In this document: positions 24,250 through 30,769 of the stretch, in pieces
Position numbering within the stretch: position 1 is the stretch's first letter
Layout of the letters: each line of letters starts with the position of its first letter
DNA from: JAHQVI01 sp963749875
Lineage (GTDB): Bacteria; Pseudomonadota; Alphaproteobacteria; Rhizobiales; Rhodomicrobiaceae
Direction of reading: 5' to 3'
Length of the DNA: 64,000 bases
NCBI GenBank assembly: GCA_963749875.1
Contig: CAVVOX010000004.1
Span: 620,001 to 684,000 of the forward strand
Made by a program: the position numbers and the translations under genes
Notes under the pieces: generated by a model
Seen by the model: only the letters and a program-made list of their open reading frames with translations
Told to the model about the DNA's origin: nothing
Databases searched by the model: none

Positions 24250-24524
24250 GCCAAAAATTTCCTCGTCAGATCCGCGCCTCGACACGCCTGTGCGTGACAC
24301 CCATCTGAAATTGCGCAAAGATGAGGATGCAACTTAAGCGCAAGAGGGTTGGAGGTCATCTGATTGCGACGCCCCATCAACAAGGAACTGAGCCCTGTTA
24401 ATTGTTGGTCCAATCAGTACCGCCCGCTTTGCTCGCCGCGAATTTCCACGCTGGCGACCTTCGCGATGCGCTTTGACCTTTACCTGCGGCTCGTCTAAAT
24501 AGCTTTCACGAACGAGCGCCGCCC

Positions 24525-25616
24525 ATGTCCCACAACAGCTTCGGCCATCTATTCCGCATTACCACCTGGGGCGAGAGCCATGGGACGGCCATTGGCTGCG
24601 TCGTCGACGGATGCCCGCCCGGCATTCCGCTGACCGAAAGCGACATCCAGCCCTATCTGGACAAACGCCGCCCCGGGCAGTCGCGCTACACGACCCAGCG
24701 CCAGGAGGCGGACCAGGTCAAAATCCTGTCGGGCGTGTTCGAGAATGCGGACGGCGTCCAGGTTACGACCGGCGCGCCGATTTCGCTCATGATCGAAAAC
24801 ACCGATCAGCGCTCTAAGGACTATGGCGAGATCAAAGACAAATACCGGCCCGGCCACGCGGACTACACCTACACCGCCAAATACGGCATCCGCGATTACC
24901 GCGGCGGCGGGCGCTCCTCCGCGCGGGAGACCGCCATGCGGGTCGCGGCGGGCGCCATTGCGCGCAAGATCGTGCCGGGCGTGACGGTGCGCGGAGCCCT
25001 TATTCAGCTTGGGACGGAAAGGATCGACCGGGCGAACTGGGATTGGGACGAGGTCGGGCGCAATCCGTTCTTCTCGCCCGACCACGAAAGCGTCCAGGGC
25101 TGGGCGGCCTATCTCGACGGCATCCGCAAACGCGGCTCATCCTGCGGCGCTGTGGTCGAGGTCGTCGCGGAAGGCGCGCCCACCGGACTTGGCGCTCCGC
25201 TCTACGCCAAGCTCGACCAGGATATTGCGTCCGCCATGATGAGCATCAATGCGGTCAAAGGCGTCGAGATCGGCGCCGGATTTGGTGCCGCCGCTCTTTC
25301 AGGCGAGGAGAATGCCGATGAAATGCATCTCGGCGAAGATGGGCAACCTGCCTTTATTTCGAATAACGCCGGCGGAATTTTAGGTGGAATCTCCACCGGA
25401 CAGCCGATAATTGCCCGTTTCGCGGTCAAGCCGACCTCGTCGATCCTCACACCCCGCCGGACGATCGACGCGAATGGTCAGGAAACAGACATTGTGACCA
25501 AAGGTCGGCACGATCCTTGCGTCGGGATCCGCGCCGTGCCCGTAGGCGAGGCCATGCTGGCCATCGTGCTTGCCGATCACTATCTACGCCACAGGGGGCA
25601 ATGCGGCATTGGATAA
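24525..25616 (+). CDS. aroC: chorismate synthase AroC
   Basis: Last step of the shikimate pathway: trans-1,4 elimination of phosphate from EPSP to chorismate, needing reduced FMN. The three family signatures are present: GESHGTAIGCVVDGCPPG, then RGGGRSSARETAMRVAAGA, then RHDPCVGIRAVPVGEAM. The 363-residue length and N-terminus (MSHNSFGHLFRITTWG) are standard. It is preceded by a 206-nt leader region with no gene. Confidence 0.97.
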   Translation: MSHNSFGHLFRITTWGESHGTAIGCVVDGCPPGIPLTESDIQPYLDKRRPGQSRYTTQRQEADQVKILSGVFENADGVQVTTGAPISLMIENTDQRSKDYGEIKDKYRPGHADYTYTAKYGIRDYRGGGRSSARETAMRVAAGAIARKIVPGVTVRGALIQLGTERIDRANWDWDEVGRNPFFSPDHESVQGWAAYLDGIRKRGSSCGAVVEVVAEGAPTGLGAPLYAKLDQDIASAMMSINAVKGVEIGAGFGAAALSGEENADEMHLGEDGQPAFISNNAGGILGGISTGQPIIARFAVKPTSSILTPRRTIDANGQETDIVTKGRHDPCVGIRAVPVGEAMLAIVLADHYLRHRGQCGIG

Positions 25617-25893
25617 GCCAGCGCCATGCCGATGGCATTATGTGCGACGCGCGTGCCGATATCCATTTTCCAAATTGATCTATAGACCCACAACCGGATG
25701 TCGTTTACCCAATGACGCAGCTTATTGCGGAGTCGAACGGCGGTCGGTCGCCTCATAAAAGTTCTCTCTCAAACTTAAGCCTGACACCCTCTTAGGTTGC
25801 ATCCAATTGCCACGAAGCGCTCCTCAGTGCGAGACACAACTTTCTGAATCGCTGGTTATCCTCAAATTATCCTCACCTCTTTTTCGACCGGTC

Positions 25894-26337
25894 TCACCGG
25901 TCCGGGCGCAGGATGAGATAGACGCCGGCAAGGAGGAACAATACGCCGATGATCCTGTCCCAGCTTGCGGGCTGAGGCTCCTGAAGCACGCCGAAATGAT
26001 CATAGACGATGGCGCCGAACATCTGCCCGGCAACGACGACGGCGAGCATTGCGACGGCCCCGAGTTTGGGCACCGTGAACGCCGCCTGTGCGACGAACAT
26101 CACACCGAAAAGCCCGGAGATCCAGCCATAGGATGGAACGCGGCCGAACTGCTCCCAGCTCGGCACCGGTGCGCGAGTGATCGCCAGCAAAGCCATCAGC
26201 ATCAGCGTGCCTCCGGTGAAATTCACCAGCGTCGCCCAGAACGGGCCGCCGAGGATGTGGCTGGTGCGGGCATTGATAAGCGCCTGCAGCGGCAGGAAAA
26301 AGCCGGCGAGCGCCGCCAGCACTACATAGTTCAGCAT
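25894..26337 (-). CDS. DMT-family transporter (DUF606/YdcZ)
   Basis: A 147-residue hydrophobic protein with five predicted helices, matching the short DUF606 (YdcZ-type) branch of the drug/metabolite transporters: PLQALINARTSHILGGPFWA, LVNFTGGTLMLMALL, AVVVAGQMFGAIVYDHFG and IIGVLFLLAGVYLI. Such half-length proteins probably dimerise. The substrate is unknown. Repeat copy 5 lies 25 nt upstream of its start, separating it from the co-oriented methyltransferase gene. Confidence 0.9.
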   Translation of the reverse strand: MLNYVVLAALAGFFLPLQALINARTSHILGGPFWATLVNFTGGTLMLMALLAITRAPVPSWEQFGRVPSYGWISGLFGVMFVAQAAFTVPKLGAVAMLAVVVAGQMFGAIVYDHFGVLQEPQPASWDRIIGVLFLLAGVYLILRPDR

Positions 26338-26361
26338 TGACTCTCCGGATCAGGTCGAAAC

Positions 26362-26486
26362 TTAGCGCAACTGTTCCCGCGTCCATCCCCGCGTAGGCGG
26401 GGATGGACGCGGGAACAGTTGCGCTCGCCTTTTGATATAGATCCACCCTCGTTCAATTGATTCCAATTGAACGAGGGTGGATCTAG
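26362..26486 (+). repeat. composite palindromic repeat, copy 5 (perfect hairpins)
   Basis: The best-preserved copy. Hairpin A is a perfect 29-bp stem with loop GTAG; hairpin B is a perfect 22-bp stem (26439-26460 with 26465-26486 approximately) with loop ATTC. Relative to the other copies both B arms carry matching changes (GATCCACC / GGTGGATC instead of GATCAAC / GTTGATC). The terminal CTA, read on the minus strand, is the TAG stop of the adjacent methyltransferase. Confidence 0.93.
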
Positions 26487-27526
26487 ACGGGCTTTCGTCC
26501 TACTACGACCTTGGATAGAAAGGCCAGAGAAGTTTCGACGGGCTCGAAGCCGCAGGTGGAGAAAAGGGCGGTGAGGTCGTCGCCGAGATAATGCTCGTAA
26601 TAGGGTTCGTGGAAACGGACCGGAAAGGCTTCCAGGAGCCCGTCATAGTCCGGCACGTCGCCCCATTGCAGAGAGTCGACCAGCACATAGATCCCGCCGG
26701 GCTTGAGGGCGCGGAGCACCTCTTTCGTCACGGCGCGCCGGACCTCGCCAGGCAACTCGTGATAGAGATAGATCGAGGTCACAATGTCCTGGCTGGCGTC
26801 CGGAACCGGGAGCGATTCGGCATTGCCCTGGACAACCTTGATGTTGCGCCGGTCCGCCAGATAGTCGCGCGCCGTCTCAACATAGGCGGCGGACAAATCG
26901 ATGCCCGTCATCGGCATCGCCGGAAAGGCTTGCGCCGCCTGGGCGAGAAAGCGGCCCGTGCCGCAGGCGACATCGAGCATGGACAGCTTGCGCTGATCCT
27001 TGCCGCGGACATAGGCGGCGATCGCAGGCAGCGTCTGGCGCCGCATGGCGCCCGATGCGCCGATGAACAGCGTATCGACCTGAATGTCGTAGAGCCGTGC
27101 GGAGTCCGCGCTCAGATAGCCGTCGGTCTGGTAATGGAAATTGCGTGCGTAATAGCCGGGCAGCCCTTCCGCCTCCGGCAGGGCTGCCGCCTCCTCGGCC
27201 CTGCCCGCGAGCCGGCGTTCCGTCGACGCTGGAAGGTCCGCAAACATCTGGCGCAACGCCTCGATATGCTTGAGAAGCGATTCCTCGTCATCCATTGCCG
27301 GATAGATGCCGCGCCGGACATTTTCCGCATCGCCGCGCTGCAAGGTGAGTGCCGCGCGGAAAAGGTCCATATCGCGCGGCGTCGGGCGCGACGGGCGATA
27401 GGCGCGCGCGCCCTCACTCAATTGGGCGACGCGGCGGCGCGTCATCCGGGCGATGACCGCGTACCAGCCGGTGCGGGCGGCCTGGCTGGCGAGATGGGCG
27501 TAGGCTTCAAAACTGTTCGGCATCAC
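26483..27526 (-). CDS. class I SAM-dependent methyltransferase
   Basis: A 347-residue cytosolic protein with an Arg/Ala-rich helical N-terminal half (about 1-165) and a Rossmann-like methyltransferase domain (about 170-345). SAM-binding motif I is MLDVACGTGRFLAQAAQ, the acidic residue is in MTGIDLSAAYVETAR, then VVQGNAESLPVPDASQDIV and LRALKPGGIYVLVDSL. The substrate is not evident. The stop codon lies in the end of repeat copy 5. It is divergent from the sirtuin gene. Confidence 0.9.
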   Translation of the reverse strand: MMPNSFEAYAHLASQAARTGWYAVIARMTRRRVAQLSEGARAYRPSRPTPRDMDLFRAALTLQRGDAENVRRGIYPAMDDEESLLKHIEALRQMFADLPASTERRLAGRAEEAAALPEAEGLPGYYARNFHYQTDGYLSADSARLYDIQVDTLFIGASGAMRRQTLPAIAAYVRGKDQRKLSMLDVACGTGRFLAQAAQAFPAMPMTGIDLSAAYVETARDYLADRRNIKVVQGNAESLPVPDASQDIVTSIYLYHELPGEVRRAVTKEVLRALKPGGIYVLVDSLQWGDVPDYDGLLEAFPVRFHEPYYEHYLGDDLTALFSTCGFEPVETSLAFLSKVVVGRKPV

Positions 27527-27632
27527 CGATCTCCGATATGGTCATTGGTCTCGGTAAGGGACGCAAGCCGCCGACCGGAGCGCGGCGTGCCCGTTCCGGG
27601 AAATGCGTGAGCGAGAATCGCAACAGGACATC

Positions 27633-28358
27633 ATGGTTCAGTTTCAAAAGATCGTCGTGCTGACCGGGGCGGGACTGTCCGCCGAGTCCGGCCTCTCCAC
27701 ATTTCGCGACGCAGACGGCGTCTGGGCAAAATACGACTATCGCGAAGTGGCGACGCCGGAGGGCTTCATCCACAACCCGGCAAAGGTCCTCGAATTCTAT
27801 AATATGCGCCGCCGCGAGAATCGGGGCGTGCAGCCGAATGCCGCACATCGCGCTCTCGCGCGGCTCGATGGCGAATATCCAGGCGACGTCCTCATCGTCA
27901 CGCAGAATGTCGACCGGCTTCACGAGGCGGCGGGCACCCGCAATCTCATTCACATGCACGGAGAAATGGGGCAGATGCTCTGCAACAATTGCGGACAGCG
28001 CGCGCCCTGGGGCGAAGAAGAGCTGACCGTCGAAATGGTCTGCCGGGCTTGCGCGGTCCCTGGCGGATTACGACCGGATGTCGTCTGGTTCGGCGAAATG
28101 CCTTACCACATGGAGCGCATCGACAATGCGCTGGCGGAAGCCGACCTCTTCATCTCGGCCGGCACCAGCGGAACGGTCTATCCGGCGGCCGGCTTTGTTG
28201 CCGAGGCGCGCAACCGCGGCGCTCATACGGTCGAGCTCAATCTCGAGCCGTCCGATGGCGTGTCCTACTTCCATGAAAAGATTCACGGCAAGGCGACCGA
28301 GGTGGTGCCAGCCTATGTCGAGAAGCTGCTCGCAAGTGCCGCAGACGCCCGGCCCTGA
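27633..28358 (+). CDS. cobB: NAD-dependent protein deacylase, sirtuin class III (CobB-like)
   Basis: Removes acyl groups from protein lysines using NAD+. The sirtuin core is complete: GAGLSAESGLSTFR, TQNVDRLHEAAG, catalytic His in HMHGEM, the zinc Cys pairs CNNCG and CRAC, and SAGTSGTVYPAAGF. The Tyr and Arg of FYNMRRRE match the SIRT5-type pair that prefers succinyl- and malonyl-lysine. ATG 27633 begins the conserved KIVVLTGAG region and gives 241 aa; an upstream start at 27603 adds ten poor residues. It may act on acs (54041-55987) among others, which is inference. Confidence 0.93.
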   Translation: MVQFQKIVVLTGAGLSAESGLSTFRDADGVWAKYDYREVATPEGFIHNPAKVLEFYNMRRRENRGVQPNAAHRALARLDGEYPGDVLIVTQNVDRLHEAAGTRNLIHMHGEMGQMLCNNCGQRAPWGEEELTVEMVCRACAVPGGLRPDVVWFGEMPYHMERIDNALAEADLFISAGTSGTVYPAAGFVAEARNRGAHTVELNLEPSDGVSYFHEKIHGKATEVVPAYVEKLLASAADARP

Positions 28359-28402
28359 TGCAGGATCGCCTTACACGGAATCGTCCGAAATACATGTTCG
28401 TC

Positions 28403-28502
28403 GCGCCGGACCTGATCCGGCGCCCATTTCTCTATCCGTTGCGCATTGACTTTGCGGATATGCCAATAGTCCCGGATCTCCGCTTCGCTCCGTCCGGGGC
28501 GA
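28403..28502. repeat. two REP-like palindromes between convergent genes
   Basis: GCGCCGGA-cctga-TCCGGCGC (28403-28423) is followed at 28471-28499 by CCCGGATCTCCGCTTCGCTC and CGTCCGGGG, an imperfect hairpin. Both resemble common GC-rich intergenic repeats of alphaproteobacteria, though no second copy is in the window. Lying between the 3' ends of cobB and the secretin-domain gene, they could end transcription in both directions. Confidence 0.5.
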
Positions 28503-28531
28503 CGTTCGTTCCAGTCAAACATAATCATGTA

Positions 28532-28999
28532 TCAGCGTCCGCCGATCGCCGAGCTTACCACGCCGAATTTCTTCGACACGGTGTCCGCGAGCTGCTCGAA
28601 CCGCGCCTTGTCGTCGCCGATCGACAGCACAGGCTGGCAATCCGGCGCGCAGTGGTAAGACTGACGCGCCGTGCCTTTGTATAGCGTGACCTGACGCATT
28701 TCGCCTTCACGTACACCAAGGCGTGCGCTAAAAATCTCGCGCCCCTCGCTATCGAGTGCGATCAGATTGGTCGTTCCATAGGACTTACCGGTGACCACGA
28801 GCAAACGAGCATTTTGCGCCGAGACATCAGCGATCGCCGGATTTCCAACGATGATCTGCGCGGCATCCGTTTCCAGTCGGATAAGCCGCGCTTGATCGAT
28901 CGTCACATCGACGACAGACGATGCCCCGGCCCAAGACGCAACAGGCACGCCGAGCCATACGACCAAAAAAGCACTTAGGAGAACGCGAAGAAAATCCAT
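28532..28999 (-). CDS. secretin/CpaC N-terminal-domain protein
   Basis: A 155-residue secreted protein. The signal peptide (LRVLLSAFLVVWLGVPVASWA) precedes a 'pilus assembly protein N-terminal' domain: TIDQARLIRLETDAAQIIVG, NPAIADVSAQNARLLVVTGK, YGTTNLIALDSEGREIFSAR. This is the N-domain of CpaC-type secretins, but the BON and secretin domains are missing. A C-terminal pair of Cys (YHCAPDCQPV) could form a disulfide. No tad pilus genes are nearby, so it is an orphan form of the family. Confidence 0.88.
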   Translation of the reverse strand: MDFLRVLLSAFLVVWLGVPVASWAGASSVVDVTIDQARLIRLETDAAQIIVGNPAIADVSAQNARLLVVTGKSYGTTNLIALDSEGREIFSARLGVREGEMRQVTLYKGTARQSYHCAPDCQPVLSIGDDKARFEQLADTVSKKFGVVSSAIGGR

Positions 29000-29089
29000 G
29001 GCATCCGCCCCGAATTGAGACCAATGGGGACATTGGATGCGCTCCCGGTAAAGAGGAGCTTAACGGTTAGGTCCGTGAGATTACGGAGC

Positions 29090-29725
29090 CTATTTCTTCG
29101 CGCTCTTCGCCGCTGGCTTTTTCGCCGCCGGCTTCTTTGCCGCAGCGCTCTTCGCCGCCGGCTTCTTCGCCGCCGTCGTCTTCGCTGCGGTTTTGGTCGC
29201 GGCCTTCGCCGTGGTTTTCGTCGCGGCCTTCGCCGGCGCCTTCGCCGTCTTCGTCGCGGTCTTCGCCGGAGCTTTCGCCGCCGGTTTCGATGCGCTCTTT
29301 GTCGCTTTTTTCACTGCAGCCATTTTACAAATAATCTCCCATTCGTTTTCCGTGACGGGTTGCACCGAGAGACGCGACTGCTTCACAAGCGCCATCTCGG
29401 CAAGACGCGGCTCCTCCCTGATCTCAGCTAATGACACCGGACGGGGGAGCGGCGTTTCTGCGGCAATGTCTACGCAGAACCATGTGCCAGTCTCGTCGGT
29501 CGAGTCGGGATGCGGATCGGAGATCACTTTCGCGATTCCCACGATCCGTTTCTCGTCGACCGAATGATAGAAGAAACCGAGGTCGCCGGGCTTCATGGCG
29601 AGCATGTTGAGCTTCGCTGTATGATTGCGCACTCCGTCCCATTCTTCGCCCTTGGCGCCCTTCTTCACCTGATCGTCCCAAGACCAGGCACCAGGTTCGC
29701 TTTTGAAAAGCCAGTAAGCCATCAC
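29090..29725 (-). CDS. EVE domain protein with Lys/Ala-rich histone-H1-like tail
   Basis: Residues 1-134 form an EVE (PUA-like) domain: YWLFKSEPGAWSWDDQ, WDGVRNHTAKLNMLAMKPGD, FFYHSVDEKRIVGIAKV, and the usual ending ENEWEIICKM. EVE domains bind modified bases or nucleic acid. From residue 135 the protein is about 77 residues of Lys, Ala, Thr and Pro (repeats such as KKPAAK), like the C-terminus of histone H1 or HU-type tails. Met135 (29323) has GGGAGA 12 nt upstream and could be an internal start. The fusion suggests non-specific DNA or RNA binding. A start at 29722 is equally possible. Confidence 0.9.
   Translation of the reverse strand: MMAYWLFKSEPGAWSWDDQVKKGAKGEEWDGVRNHTAKLNMLAMKPGDLGFFYHSVDEKRIVGIAKVISDPHPDSTDETGTWFCVDIAAETPLPRPVSLAEIREEPRLAEMALVKQSRLSVQPVTENEWEIICKMAAVKKATKSASKPAAKAPAKTATKTAKAPAKAATKTTAKAATKTAAKTTAAKKPAAKSAAAKKPAAKKPAAKSAKK
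29093..29315 (-). repeat. degenerate tandem repeat encoding the KKPAAK-type tail
   Basis: The 3' third of the EVE gene is built of degenerate 9-18 nt units, on the plus strand variations of TTCGCCGCCGGC and GTCTTCGCC, giving Ala-Lys-Pro/Thr-Lys repeats. Such a tract can change length by slippage or recombination. Confidence 0.75.
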
Positions 29726-29864
29726 CTATGCGCCTGCGAATCACAAACCTATAAAAGATTAGGCATTTCGCAAGCGCATAGCACGCAGTGACCTTAAAAT
29801 TTATACAATTTTCGGGCCGAACGCACTGCTTATAATCAAGATGTGGCAGAGATGACTCTCAATC

Positions 29865-30665
29865 CTACTCGGATCGGAACGGGATTGAGGCGGCTCCGAG
29901 CATCGCGCGAGAATCATCAGCCTGCAGAAGAACTGCGATCCCGTCGAAGGATGCGCCGCGTGGGATAGGCGCGTCGAAGCGCGTTGAATTTCCTTGCCAT
30001 TTTCCCGCAGGCCACCACTCACGCACGACATTTGTGTAGGTGATCTCCCGCCCGGTATTTTCGCCTCGCGCAATTGCGACGTCTACGGACTTGTTATAGC
30101 ACGCGACCCAAAGACGTCCTGAGCGATAGGCACTGCCCTCGGGAGCCGATCCGACGTCCACATGAATCTGACCCTTGTCATATCCGACGGAAACCGGAAC
30201 CGTGGCCGGCGCGAGCTGCCGTGCGGTGTCACTTAGCGCCGTCTCGATGGCGGTGTGCCGGCTGCCGACGACATGGGTGATGCCGTTCACGATGAGCTGG
30301 GGCGTGTAGACCTCGCGATCGCCGCGCGCCGCCGCATAGCTGTATTGGCGGTTATTGAAGGCTTCCTTCGCAAGCGTGTCCCTCCAGCCGAGATGGTCCC
30401 AATAGCTGACAGGGAAGCTCAGGGCGACAATGTCGTCGCGCTCCGCGAGTTTTCTGAGAAGCGCATCAGCCGGCGGACAGGACGAGCAGCCCTGGCTCGT
30501 GAAAAGCTCCAGCACGTCGACGCGCTTTTGCTGCTGCGCCATTGCCAGATTGGAGAATCCGGCCGCGACAGCCAGACCGGTCAAGGCGCCAATCAGTATT
30601 CCCCTGCAGCGCCTTGAAAGATGGAAGGCACGAAGCCGCGCCTCCCAGCGATATGTATCTGTCAT
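29865..30665 (-). CDS. DUF1223 domain-containing thioredoxin-like protein
   Basis: A 266-residue exported protein. After an N-terminal hydrophobic segment (GILIGALTGLAVAAGFSNLA) comes a thioredoxin-like fold with a CxxC motif (ELFTSQGCSSCPPADALL) and the DUF1223 landmarks FPVSYWDHLGWRDTLA, YTPQLIVNGITHVVGS and VREWWPAGKW. It likely takes part in periplasmic thiol chemistry, but the function is not established. It follows acnA in the same direction, a Hyphomicrobiales linkage. The ATG at 30665 gives a rather long n-region; a later start is possible. Confidence 0.9.
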   Translation of the reverse strand: MTDTYRWEARLRAFHLSRRCRGILIGALTGLAVAAGFSNLAMAQQQKRVDVLELFTSQGCSSCPPADALLRKLAERDDIVALSFPVSYWDHLGWRDTLAKEAFNNRQYSYAAARGDREVYTPQLIVNGITHVVGSRHTAIETALSDTARQLAPATVPVSVGYDKGQIHVDVGSAPEGSAYRSGRLWVACYNKSVDVAIARGENTGREITYTNVVREWWPAGKWQGNSTRFDAPIPRGASFDGIAVLLQADDSRAMLGAASIPFRSE

Positions 30666-30682
30666 TCGGGTCTTCAGTCCTT

Positions 30683-30751
30683 ACTCACCCATTCGTTCAA
30701 CTGGCAGTATCACGCCGTCAATATTCAATTGCCAGTCACGACTGGGTGAGT
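30683..30751. other. long imperfect hairpin downstream of acnA
   Basis: ACTCACCCA (30683-30691) pairs with TGGGTGAGT (30743-30751), and inside it ACTGGCA (30700-30706) pairs with TGCCAGT (30730-30736). The hairpin begins 19 nt after the acnA stop and ends 18 nt before the DUF1223 start. There is no T-run, so it is more likely a 3'-end stabiliser or attenuating structure than a simple terminator. Confidence 0.6.
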
Positions 30752-30769
30752 CGTCTCCTTCCGGCGCCG

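Noticed and set aside
25617..25893. Region between aroC and the DMT transporter
   Set aside because: Checked for genes and structures; only a trivial GCCAT/ATGGC hairpin, nothing supportable.
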